A stretch of DNA of 8,431 nucleotides from an uncultured Clostridia bacterium (GCA_947630525.1 CANRHW010000062.1:1-8431); one strand, 5' to 3'. Positions 1 through 5,246 are shown, counted from the stretch's first letter. A program made the numbers and translations. The notes: generated from the letters alone by a model not told the origin.

Positions 1-95
1 GGCTTCGCCTGCGCGAGCTGATTTTCGTCCATTCTGCACGATTTTTTTGGACAGCCCCAGTGCCTCCAGATTACATAGTGAGTTTTTTTACAATC
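1..95. repeat. Dispersed intergenic repeat, copy A (partial, cut by window edge)
   Basis: This stretch aligns with 3434-3527 over about 94 bases, with eight mismatches (positions 4, 6, 29-31, 59, 70, 79) and one extra A at 90, roughly 91% identity. It includes the segment TCTGCACGATTTTTTTGG followed by ACAGCCCC, which in the second copy is the right arm of an inverted repeat. The similarity runs about 36 bases past that arm, so the arm is not the edge of the repeated unit. The left part lies outside the window. No coding potential is credible. Identity to any named repeat family is unknown. Confidence 0.85.
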
Positions 96-96
96 T

Positions 97-288
97 CAAG
101 CGTAGCGATGCTTGCAATCAAACCGGGGCCCCCACAGACAACGTAGTTGTCTGTGGGGATAAGGAGGAGCAGCAGAGCGAGCCAAGCGGCGATTTTTCAA
201 TAAAAAATCGCCGCAAGCGTAGCGATGCTTGCCAACAAATCGGGGCCCCCGCAGACAACAGAGTTGTCTGTGGGGATAAGGAGGAGCA
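97..288. repeat. Two copies of a 75-bp hairpin-containing repeat, 117-bp period
   Basis: Positions 97-171 and 214-288 are near-identical 75-bp copies with an offset of 117 bp. Each carries a small stem (GCAAGC/GCTTGC flanking GTAGCGAT; complete in the second copy at 213-232) and a strong 13-bp stem. That stem is CCCCACAGACAAC/GTTGTCTGTGGGG at 130-142 and 146-158, loop GTA. In copy two it is 247-259 and 263-275, loop AGA, with one G:T pair. The copies are joined by a third hairpin with a T-rich arm (186-197 with 203-214, 12 bp). After copy two an analogous imperfect T-rich hairpin follows (about 299-330). The whole looks like a tandem palindromic repeat 3' of the tRNA operon. Confidence 0.85.
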
Positions 289-318
289 AGCTTTCGTGCG
301 ACGACATTTTTTCGCAAG

Positions 319-357
319 AAAAAAGCGTCGGAGCAAAGACAAGCTTTGCTCCGACGC
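319..357 (-). terminator. Intrinsic terminator of the tRNA operon
   Basis: Just beyond the 3' end of tRNA-Gly on the minus strand lies a perfect 14-bp stem (325-338 with 344-357, loop of five bases). It is followed by six T residues on the minus strand (the A-run 319-324). This is a textbook Rho-independent terminator, correctly placed and oriented for the four-tRNA transcript. Confidence 0.92.
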
Positions 358-359
358 CG

Positions 360-434
360 TGGAGCGGAAGACGAGATTCGAACTCGCGACTTTCACCTTG
401 GCAAGGTGACACTCTACCACTGAGTCACTCCCGC
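360..434 (-). tRNA. tRNA-Gly (anticodon GCC)
   Basis: The reverse complement folds as a 75-nt cloverleaf. The acceptor is GCGGGAG/CTTCCGC with one G:T pair, the D-arm contains GTGGTAGAG, the anticodon loop is TTGCCAA, and the T-arm contains GTTCGAATC. The CCA end is encoded (TGG at 360-362 on the plus strand). It is the last gene of the tRNA operon, two bases before the terminator stem. Confidence 0.97.
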
Positions 435-437
435 AAA

Positions 438-513
438 TGGTGCCTTCGACTGGAATCGAACCAGTGACACAGGGATTTTCAGTCCCTTGCTCTACCGACT
501 GAGCTACAAAGGC
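438..513 (-). tRNA. tRNA-Phe (anticodon GAA)
   Basis: This is a 76-nt cloverleaf on the minus strand. The acceptor is GCCTTTG/CGAAGGC, the anticodon loop is CTGAAAA with GAA, and the T-arm is GGTTCGATTCC. The CCA end is encoded at 438-440. It lies three bases upstream of tRNA-Gly in the same transcript. Confidence 0.97.
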
Positions 514-516
514 ATA

Positions 517-593
517 TGGCGACCCGGAAGGGGTTCGAACCCTCGACCTCCAGCGTGACAGGCTGGCGTACTAACCAACTGTACTACCGGGCC
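517..593 (-). tRNA. tRNA-Asp (anticodon GTC)
   Basis: This is a 77-nt cloverleaf on the minus strand. The acceptor is GGCCCGG/CCGGGTC with one G:T pair, the discriminator base is G as expected for tRNA-Asp, and the anticodon loop is CTGTCAC. The CCA end is encoded at 517-519. It sits three bases from tRNA-Phe and is separated from tRNA-Val by a 46-base spacer that contains a hairpin. Confidence 0.97.
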
Positions 594-605
594 ACAAAAC
601 GGGAA

Positions 606-632
606 CCCGCGGACTGCGAAGCAGTTCGCGGG
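606..632 (-). other. Hairpin in the spacer between tRNA-Val and tRNA-Asp
   Basis: A 12-bp stem (606-617 with 621-632, loop of three) fills most of the only long spacer in the tRNA cluster. On the transcribed minus strand one pair is an A:C mismatch. No T-run follows on the minus strand, so it does not look like a terminator. It may help processing of the precursor or be a small palindromic repeat; this is inference. Confidence 0.6.
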
Positions 633-639
633 AACAATT

Positions 640-715
640 TGGTGGGAGTTATAGGGCTCGAACCTATGACCCTCTGCTTGTAAGGCAGATGCTCTCCCAG
701 CTGAGCTAAACTCCC
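640..715 (-). tRNA. tRNA-Val (anticodon TAC)
   Basis: This is a 76-nt cloverleaf on the minus strand. The acceptor is GGGAGTT/AACTCCC, the D-arm contains AGCTGGGAGAGC, the anticodon loop is CTTACAA, and the T-arm is GGTTCGAGCC. The CCA end is encoded at 640-642. It is the first gene of the operon, starting about 22 bases downstream of the -10 box. Confidence 0.97.
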
Positions 716-737
716 GCTTTGTCTGACGACATTGGTT

Positions 738-766
738 ATTATAACAGATAACTTACAGTTTGTCAA
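738..766 (-). promoter_or_regulatory. Consensus sigma-A promoter of the tRNA operon
   Basis: On the minus strand a perfect TTGACA (-35, 761-766) and a perfect TATAAT (-10, 738-743) are separated by exactly 17 bases (744-760). Both boxes match the vegetative consensus, as expected for a highly expressed stable-RNA operon. Predicted initiation is near 730-732, about 15 bases before tRNA-Val. Confidence 0.93.
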
Positions 767-880
767 TAGTTTTTTTGAAAAAATTTTAAGACAGTGCCCG
801 GCGGAGATCGTTTGACGCGCCCCTATGCCCCGGAAAAATCAATACTTTTTATCAGATTTTCAACTTTTTTCAAAAAAGAC

Positions 881-909
881 TTGACTTTAGGGAGCTTGTG
901 TTATAAAAT
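881..909 (+). promoter_or_regulatory. Likely sigma-A promoter of the rsmD operon
   Basis: TTGACT at 881-886 is followed after 17 bases by TAAAAT at 904-909; an overlapping TATAAA at 902-907 would give a 15-base spacer. It points toward rsmD and predicts a leader of roughly 25 bases. The divergent tRNA promoter lies about 115 bases away. Confidence 0.7.
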
Positions 910-941
910 ATATCTGTATATTTATGTATGGGTGATGCTTT

Positions 942-1496
942 GTGAGGGTTATTTCCGGGACTGCCAGGGGGCTTAAACTCGTATCCCCGCCTGGGCTGGA
1001 CACCCGCCCCACCCTCGACCGGGTGAAAGAAGCCCTGTTCAGTATGTTGGAGCCCATGCTCCGAGGCGCGGCGGTGCTGGACCTTTTTGCCGGCAGCGGC
1101 GCTTTGGGCGTCGAGGCTCTGAGCCGGGGCGCGGAACGGGCGGTTTTTGTAGACAGCTCCGCATCCGCAAGGGACGCCGTGTATAAAAACCTCGCAAACG
1201 CCAGGCTTGCCGGGCGGGCGGAGGTCGAATATGGCGACGCGCTGAAATACCTTGGCTCCTGCCGGGATAAATTTGACATTATTTTTATGGATCCCCCATA
1301 CGGCGGCGGCCTTTATGAAAGGGCGCTTACGCTTATTCTTGAAAGGGGCCTGCTTTCCCCGGGCGGCGTTGTCGCCGCGGAGTGGGACGACGGCGCCGGA
1401 GGGGCGGTTTTCCCGCCGGGGTTTGAGCGCTTTAAGGACAAGCGTTACGGCAGGGTGCATATTACCATACTCAGAGGTGAAGTCCATGGCGGCTGA
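942..1496 (+). CDS. rsmD: 16S rRNA (guanine(966)-N(2))-methyltransferase RsmD
   Basis: This enzyme transfers a methyl group from S-adenosylmethionine to N2 of G966 (E. coli numbering) in 16S rRNA during 30S assembly. The 184-residue product starts MRVISGTARG, typical of the family. It shows the substrate-side segment TRPTLDRVKEALF (21-33), the SAM-binding motif LDLFAGSGALG (46-56) and the catalytic DPPY motif (117-120), with a usual family length. The start is GTG. An in-frame TGA lies nine bases upstream (933-935), so no longer N-terminus is possible, and only a weak ribosome site (GGGTGA) precedes it, suggesting modest translation. The 3' end overlaps coaD by 11 bases, so the two are translationally linked in one operon. 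Confidence 0.96.
   Translation: MRVISGTARGLKLVSPPGLDTRPTLDRVKEALFSMLEPMLRGAAVLDLFAGSGALGVEALSRGAERAVFVDSSASARDAVYKNLANARLAGRAEVEYGDALKYLGSCRDKFDIIFMDPPYGGGLYERALTLILERGLLSPGGVVAAEWDDGAGGAVFPPGFERFKDKRYGRVHITILRGEVHGG
1473..1479 (+). promoter_or_regulatory. Ribosome binding site that fixes the coaD start
   Basis: AGAGGTG lies six bases before the ATG at 1486, inside the end of rsmD. It supports the short coaD reading frame over an upstream in-frame ATG at 1252. Confidence 0.8.
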
Positions 1497-1977
1497 CATT
1501 AAAATTGCAGTGGTACCCGGCAGCTTTGATCCGGTGACGAACGGTCACCTTGACATCATCAGGCGTACCGCGGCGCTTTTTGACAAGGTGTATGTATGTA
1601 TTCTGCGCAACAGCTCGAAAAAGACTCTGTTTTCCGCCGAAGAGCGGGTGGAGCTGGTCAAGCGCGTCACGGCGGACATTCCTAATCTGGAGGTCGAAAG
1701 CTTTGACGGTCTGCTGGTAGATTACGCCCACAGCCGCGGAGCCGGCTTCATCGTAAAGGGGCTGAGGGCGGTCAGCGACTTTGAGTACGAATTCCAGATG
1801 GCTCAGACTAACAAAAGCCTGCGCCCCGACATCGAGACGTTCTTCATAAGCACAAGCCGCTCGTATTCTTACCTCAGTTCAAGCATAGTAAAAGAGGTTG
1901 CCCGTTACGGCGGCCCTATTTCGGACTTTGTGCCGAAGGAAATAGAAAAGGATATTATTGAAAAAATAGGAGGCTAA
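1486..1977 (+). CDS. coaD: Phosphopantetheine adenylyltransferase CoaD
   Basis: CoaD joins 4'-phosphopantetheine and ATP to give dephospho-CoA and pyrophosphate, the penultimate step of coenzyme A synthesis, in the cytosol. The 163-residue product has the nucleotidyltransferase start PGSFDPVTNGH (11-21) with the TxGH signature T18-N-G-H21. It also has KGLRAVSDFEYEFQMAQTN (91-109) and the C-terminal nucleotide-binding segment SSSIVKEVARYGG (131-143); E. coli CoaD is about 159 residues. The open frame extends upstream to 1252, but those 78 codons overlap rsmD and do not look like CoaD, and the ribosome site at 1473-1479 supports ATG 1486. The rsmD-coaD pair is a widely conserved Firmicutes arrangement. 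Confidence 0.97.
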   Translation: MAADIKIAVVPGSFDPVTNGHLDIIRRTAALFDKVYVCILRNSSKKTLFSAEERVELVKRVTADIPNLEVESFDGLLVDYAHSRGAGFIVKGLRAVSDFEYEFQMAQTNKSLRPDIETFFISTSRSYSYLSSSIVKEVARYGGPISDFVPKEIEKDIIEKIGG

Positions 1978-1981
1978 AACT

Positions 1982-2461
1982 ATGGAAATTCTGAAGATGA
2001 TTGATATGCTGGAGGACAAAATAGACCACGCCCGCACGATCCCCCTTGTTAACCGCATCCTTATTGATAAGGAAGAGCTTTTCAAGTGCATCGACGACAT
2101 CCGTATGAAGCTGCCCGAAGACCTTAAACAGGCGCGCATGGTCAAGGACGAGCGCAAGCGAATTCTTGAAGAGGCCAAAGCAGAGGCCGAAAAAATAGTG
2201 AACGAGGCTAAAGAAAAGGCCGACGCCATGGTTCAGGAGCATGAAATAACCAAGAGCGCCGTAGAGCGCAGCGGCCAAATAATCGACGACGCTACCCGTC
2301 AGGCCAGCGATCTCCGCGCCGGCACCCGCAATTACATAATCTCCCTCCTTTCTCAAACCGAGGAGAATATTTCCCGCTCTCAGGAGGTTGTACACAGCGC
2401 TCTCGCCGAGATGCGCTCTCAGGCGACGGCCAAGCAGCTCCCGGAGGACGCCGGCCAATAA
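1982..2461 (+). CDS. Coiled-coil protein resembling ATP synthase subunit b-like proteins, function unknown
   Basis: The 159-residue product starts MEILKMIDMLEDKIDHARTI. A long charged helix, about 45-115, is rich in Glu, Lys and Ala (for example KRILEEAKAEAEKIVNEAKE) and predicts a coiled coil. There is no signal peptide or membrane segment, so it is unlike a true F0 subunit b, which has an N-terminal membrane helix. Proteins of this type in the coaD neighbourhood of Clostridia are often labelled ATPase or ATP synthase subunit B-like on coiled-coil similarity alone. The gene begins four bases after coaD, with AGGAGG (1968-1973) inside the last coaD codons, so co-translation is likely. No enzymatic motif is visible; a structural or scaffolding role near cell growth genes is only a guess. 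Confidence 0.85.
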   Translation: MEILKMIDMLEDKIDHARTIPLVNRILIDKEELFKCIDDIRMKLPEDLKQARMVKDERKRILEEAKAEAEKIVNEAKEKADAMVQEHEITKSAVERSGQIIDDATRQASDLRAGTRNYIISLLSQTEENISRSQEVVHSALAEMRSQATAKQLPEDAGQ

Positions 2462-2503
2462 GGCGCAGCTAATTTGTTTATCATTAATTTTTGAGGTGTA
2501 AGT

Positions 2504-3232
2504 ATGTCAGGACATTCCAAGTGGAATAACATCAAGAACAAGAAAGAAAAATCCGACGCCCAGCGCGCCAAAATTTTCACCAAAATAGGCCGCGAGCTGG
2601 CGGTAATAGTCCGTCAGGGCGGGCCCAACCCCGACTCCAACGGCAGGCTTAGGGACGCTATCGCCAAGGCCCGGGCCAACAATATGCCCAACGACAACAT
2701 CAACCGCTGCATAGCCAAGGCCGCGGGAGAGGGCAGCGGCGACGACTACGAGGAGATCACATATGAGGGTTACGGCCCCAGCGGCGTGGCTCTGATAGTG
2801 GAAACTCTTACCAACAACCGCAACCGTACCGCCGGAGATATGCGCCATTACTTTGATAAATACGGCGGCAATCTGGGCACAAACGGCTGCGTCAGCTATA
2901 TGTTCGACCAAAAGGGCGTAATCGTTATTGACAACTCCGAGGGCGAGCTTGACGAGGACGACGTTATGATGGACGCGCTGGATTGCGGCGCCGAGGATTT
3001 CAGCGCGGATGAGGATGTTTTTGAAATCCTTACCGACCCGGACGCCTTTTCCTCCGTCCGCGAAGCCCTTGAAGCCAAGGGTTATACTTTCGCCACCGCC
3101 GAGATACAAATGGTTCCCCAGACCATGGTAACTCTAACGGACGAAGAAGATTTAAAGAACATCAACAAGCTGATCGAAATGCTTGAAGATAACGACGACG
3201 TGCAAAACGTTTACCACAACTGGGACGAATAA
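2504..3232 (+). CDS. yebC: YebC/PmpR family protein (TACO1-like)
   Basis: The 242-residue product has the invariant N-terminus MSGHSKWNNIKNKKEKSDAQ, then RAKIFTKIGRELAVIVRQGG and KARANNMPNDNI. It continues with YEGYGPSGVALIVETLTNN (about 87-105) and an acidic middle domain, all diagnostic of YebC. The family was long annotated as transcriptional regulators; relatives, including mitochondrial TACO1, have been linked to translation through difficult sequences such as proline runs. GAGGTG (2493-2498) stands five bases before ATG. The 42-base gap after the coiled-coil gene shows no terminator, so it is probably the last gene of the rsmD operon. The stop codon lies one base before an inverted-repeat element. 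Confidence 0.96.
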   Translation: MSGHSKWNNIKNKKEKSDAQRAKIFTKIGRELAVIVRQGGPNPDSNGRLRDAIAKARANNMPNDNINRCIAKAAGEGSGDDYEEITYEGYGPSGVALIVETLTNNRNRTAGDMRHYFDKYGGNLGTNGCVSYMFDQKGVIVIDNSEGELDEDDVMMDALDCGAEDFSADEDVFEILTDPDAFSSVREALEAKGYTFATAEIQMVPQTMVTLTDEEDLKNINKLIEMLEDNDDVQNVYHNWDE

Positions 3233-3312
3233 AGGGGCTGTAAAAAAATCGCGCAGACCGTTCAAGGGTCGTAAGCTTTTAAGGCAAATTTGCAATCAGT
3301 CAGTGATAATAA

Positions 3313-3332
3313 ATTAATGTAGATTAATGTAG
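3313..3332. repeat. Tandem 10-bp repeat (ATTAATGTAG twice)
   Basis: ATTAATGTAG occurs at 3313-3322 and again at 3323-3332, immediately before the hairpin at 3331-3360. It is AT-rich and noncoding, within the inverted-repeat element. Its meaning is unknown. Confidence 0.75.
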
Positions 3333-3366
3333 AAAATTCGCCCTTACGGGCGAATTTTCTAATTTT
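3331..3366 (+). terminator. Probable terminator between convergent yebC and hisIE
   Basis: A perfect 13-bp stem (3331-3343 with 3348-3360, loop TTAC) with a GC-rich core ends in TTTTCTAATTTT on the plus strand. It lies about 100 bases after yebC. The opposite strand also reads a T-rich arm, so it may stop the hisA-hisIE transcript too. The T-run is interrupted, so efficiency is uncertain. Confidence 0.65.
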
Positions 3367-3433
3367 ATACCCTTGAACTACGAACGAAAATCACCCTTGG
3401 CGTACCTATGTACGCCGTCGGGAGTGCTTGCTC

Positions 3434-3527
3434 GGCGTTGCCTGCGCGAGCTGATTTTCGTTTGTTCTGCACGATTTTTTTGGACAGCCCCCGTGCCTCC
3501 AGGTTACATAGCGAGTTTTTTTCAATC
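3434..3527. repeat. Dispersed intergenic repeat, copy B
   Basis: This is the second copy of the sequence at 1-95, about 91% identical and in the same orientation. It starts inside the inverted-repeat element, spans its right arm (3466-3491) and continues to about 28 bases before the hisIE stop. The copies lie next to different genes (tRNA operon and hisIE), as expected of a dispersed genomic repeat. Confidence 0.85.
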
Positions 3528-3554
3528 CCTTTTACAGAAAGCGCATAAAGTTCA

Positions 3555-4184
3555 CTATCTCCTATGCCGCAGTTCGGCATATATATCCTCCATGGTCATT
3601 CCTCGCTCGGCTATCATCACGATAAGATGATAGAGCAGGTCCGACGTCTCCAGCGCTATCTCCGAGGGCTCGTCATTTTTGGCGGCGATTATGGTCTCGC
3701 TGCACTCCTCGCCCACTTTTTTAAGTATCTTATCAATGCCCGTATCAAGCAGGTAATTGGTGTAGCTGCCCTCTTTGGGGTTATCCATCCTATCCTTTAC
3801 CACGGCATATACCTCGTCCAAGATAGAAGAGGTCGCCGGGGCCTCATAGTCTGTGAGCGCGCCGTTTTTCTCCGCCTTTCGGTAAAAGCAGGTGGGATTG
3901 CCGGTGTGGCAGGCTGGGCCCATGGGCGTGACCTTGACCAGGAGAGTATCCATATCGCAGTCCACCAATATTTCCTTTACGTCCTGATAGTTGCCGCTGG
4001 TTTCGCCCTTGTTCCAAAGGGCCTGACGGCTGCGGCTATAAAACCACGTGCGCTCGGTCTCAACGGTTTTTTCCAGGGATTCACGGTTCATATAGGCCAC
4101 CATAAGCACCCGTCCGTCCGCAGCGTCCTGAATGACCGCGGGCACAAGGCCGTTTTCGTCAAATTTTATCTCGTCAATGAACAT
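3555..4184 (-). CDS. hisIE: Bifunctional phosphoribosyl-AMP cyclohydrolase / phosphoribosyl-ATP pyrophosphatase HisIE
   Basis: This is a fusion carrying out steps two and three of histidine synthesis: hydrolysis of phosphoribosyl-ATP to phosphoribosyl-AMP, then ring opening to ProFAR. Residues 1-110 are the HisI domain, with WNKGETSGNYQDV (57-69), the metal-binding DCDMD (75-79) and zinc-ligand cysteines in ACHTGNPTC (C92, C99). Residues 118-209 are the HisE domain, with the acidic metal motif KKVGEECSE (155-163) and ETSDLLYH (179-186). B. subtilis HisI has the same fused layout and similar length. ATG 4184 is preceded by GAGGAG (4191-4196), which overlaps the hisA stop codon, so hisA and hisIE are tightly coupled. 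Confidence 0.97.
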   Translation of the reverse strand: MFIDEIKFDENGLVPAVIQDAADGRVLMVAYMNRESLEKTVETERTWFYSRSRQALWNKGETSGNYQDVKEILVDCDMDTLLVKVTPMGPACHTGNPTCFYRKAEKNGALTDYEAPATSSILDEVYAVVKDRMDNPKEGSYTNYLLDTGIDKILKKVGEECSETIIAAKNDEPSEIALETSDLLYHLIVMIAERGMTMEDIYAELRHRR

Positions 4185-4195
4185 AATGCTCTCCT

Positions 4196-4909
4196 CTATC
4201 TGTATTTGTTTACAATTTCTTCAAGCTTCAAAGCGCCGGTATACAAGGCCCTGCCGACGATAACGCCCTCCACGCCGGTCTTGCTGAGGGCGTCGAGGTG
4301 CTCCATGGCGCCCACGCCCCCGCTGGCGATGACGCGCATCCCCGTGCGGAGGACCATCTCCTTCATAGCGGCAGTGTTGGGCCCCGCCAAAGTACCGTCG
4401 GTAGCGATATCGGTATATATCACCGTTTCAACGCCAAGGGACTTCATTTCAAGAGCAAAGTCCACCGCTGTTTTCCCGCTGACCTCGGTCCAGCCGTCGG
4501 TAGCGACGAACCCGCCCTTTGCGTCTATGCCCACGGCAATGCGTTCGCCGAATTTTTCCGCCGCGGCCCGAACCATATCCGGGTCCTTAACGGCGGCGGT
4601 GCCGATAATGATGCGGCTCACGCCCAGCCGGGCCACGGCCGCCACATCGTCAAGAGTGCGAATGCCGCCTCCCTGCTGTACGGGCACGCCGACACGGCGG
4701 CATATCTCGCCCACGGCGCGGCGGTTCTCGCCGCCGCCGCTCCTGGCCCCGTCCAAATCCACCACATGGATGAAGTCGGCTCCGAGCCGCTCCCATTTTT
4801 CGGCCATATCCGCCGGGGACGAGCCGTAAACGGTCTCCTTATCATAATCCCCGTTGAGCAAGCGAACGCAATTTCCGCCGCGTATATCGATAGCGGGGTA
4901 TATCCTCAT
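4196..4909 (-). CDS. hisA: Phosphoribosylformimino-5-aminoimidazole carboxamide ribotide isomerase HisA
   Basis: HisA isomerises ProFAR to PRFAR by an Amadori rearrangement, step four of histidine synthesis. The 237-residue product is a complete (beta-alpha)8 barrel. It starts MRIYPAIDIRGG with catalytic Asp8, has the second acid in GIDAK (Asp129), TDIATDGTLAGPN (166-178), and the phosphate-binding segments QQGGGIR (78-84) and ASGGVGAMEHL (195-205). The open frame reaches 4972, but those extra 21 residues are absent from the family and include a hairpin, while GGAGGA sits six bases before ATG 4909. The product feeds HisHF, but hisF is not between hisA and hisIE here, so the rest of the pathway must lie elsewhere. 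Confidence 0.96.
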   Translation of the reverse strand: MRIYPAIDIRGGNCVRLLNGDYDKETVYGSSPADMAEKWERLGADFIHVVDLDGARSGGGENRRAVGEICRRVGVPVQQGGGIRTLDDVAAVARLGVSRIIIGTAAVKDPDMVRAAAEKFGERIAVGIDAKGGFVATDGWTEVSGKTAVDFALEMKSLGVETVIYTDIATDGTLAGPNTAAMKEMVLRTGMRVIASGGVGAMEHLDALSKTGVEGVIVGRALYTGALKLEEIVNKYR

Positions 4910-4915
4910 GGTTTT

Positions 4916-4921
4916 TCCTCC
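4916..4921 (-). promoter_or_regulatory. Ribosome binding site that fixes the hisA start
   Basis: GGAGGA on the minus strand lies six bases before the ATG at 4907-4909. It supports the conserved N-terminus MRIYPAID over the upstream in-frame start at 4972. Confidence 0.85.
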
Positions 4922-4934
4922 AATACTAAATTGC

Positions 4935-4961
4935 CAAAAGTCCGGCCAAGCCGGACTTTTG
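4935..4961 (-). terminator. Terminator-like hairpin between the HPr-like gene and hisA
   Basis: A perfect 12-bp stem (4935-4946 with 4950-4961, loop CAA) fills the 63-base gap between the two minus-strand genes. Its minus-strand 3' arm ends in CTTTTGGCAATTT, so the T-run is short and partly inside the stem. It could partly separate expression of the HPr-like gene from hisA-hisIE. I see no convincing promoter between it and hisA. Confidence 0.6.
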
Positions 4962-4972
4962 ACGGTTTTCAA

Positions 4973-5221
4973 TTATCCTCTGAAAACAAAGTCGCTTATT
5001 GCGGCCTCAAATTTGGCCGCTTCATTTTCCGGCATTTCGTCCGCAAAGACCCTTAAAGTAATGGGCCGTGATAAATCAAGGGAGAAGATACCCATTATAC
5101 TTTTGGCATCGACTACATATCTGCCGCTGACAAGGTCCACGTCGAACTCGAAATCGTTGATGGCGTTTACAAAGTTCTTAACGTCGATAATCGTCTTTAA
5201 AAAAATCTCATAGCTTCTCAT
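4973..5221 (-). CDS. HPr-family-like protein lacking the phosphorylatable histidine
   Basis: The 82-residue product matches the size and layout of the phosphocarrier HPr. Its segment SGRYVVDAKSIMGIFSLDL (32-50) corresponds to the HPr region around regulatory Ser46 (KSIMGVMSL in ordinary HPr), with S41 at the serine position. The active-site motif GIHARPA expected near residue 15 is replaced by TIIDVKNFVN, with no histidine in the whole protein. It therefore cannot carry phosphate from PEP-dependent enzyme I in the usual way. Related short proteins occur in Clostridia and are generally labelled HPr family. A regulatory role through the Ser46-like surface is possible but unproven. GGAGGT (5227-5232) lies five bases before ATG. 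Confidence 0.8.
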   Translation of the reverse strand: MRSYEIFLKTIIDVKNFVNAINDFEFDVDLVSGRYVVDAKSIMGIFSLDLSRPITLRVFADEMPENEAAKFEAAISDFVFRG

Positions 5222-5246
5222 ATATTACCTCCATTGCTGCTTCCAC

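Larger units (their letters stand above)
3234..3491. mobile_element. MITE-like intergenic element with terminal inverted repeats
   Basis: The left arm 3234-3257 (GGGGCTGT, seven A, then TCGCGCAGA) is the inverted match of the right arm 3466-3491, with one substitution and a two-base indel. The interior holds nested palindromes: 3261-3269 with 3369-3377 (TTCAAGGGT/ACCCTTGAA), the hairpin 3331-3360, GGCGTAC/GTACGCC around 3399-3416, and a 13-base arm CGAACGAAAATCA (3381-3393) matched by 3453-3465 with one mismatch. No transposase frame fits inside, and no target duplication is evident at the ends. The right end also occurs at 1-95, where similarity runs past the arm, so the true boundaries are uncertain. 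A non-autonomous element or a structured repeat are both possible. Confidence 0.55.

Noticed and set aside
97..288. CRISPR array
   Set aside because: Only two 75-bp repeats with internal palindromes and a single 42-base spacer that is itself a hairpin; no cas genes are nearby.
47..409. A 120-codon plus-strand open frame with an internal 39-residue repeat
   Set aside because: It runs through the hairpin repeats, the tRNA terminator and antisense into tRNA-Gly, has no ribosome site, and its repetition simply reflects the 117-bp DNA repeat.
870..1499. A 209-codon minus-strand open frame opposite rsmD
   Set aside because: RsmD on the plus strand has all family motifs; the opposite frame has no domain and reads into the promoter.
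3365..3580. A 71-codon minus-strand open frame within the inverted-repeat element and the end of hisIE
   Set aside because: It overlaps hisIE in another frame and is made mostly of palindromic repeat sequence; no ribosome site or family signature is visible.
3564..4829. A 421-codon plus-strand open frame opposite hisIE and hisA
   Set aside because: It is the shadow of two clear enzymes on the other strand, with low-complexity composition and no recognisable domain.
4935..4961. T-box or histidine attenuator controlling hisA
   Set aside because: The 63-base gap is too short for a T-box, there is no T-box sequence, and no His-codon leader peptide is seen; only a simple hairpin is present.
5001..5020. 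Near-palindrome in the HPr-like gene (GCGGCC...GGCCGC)
   Set aside because: It lies in coding sequence and is explained by codons for Ala, Ala, Lys, Phe, Glu, Ala, Ala; no separate function is needed.
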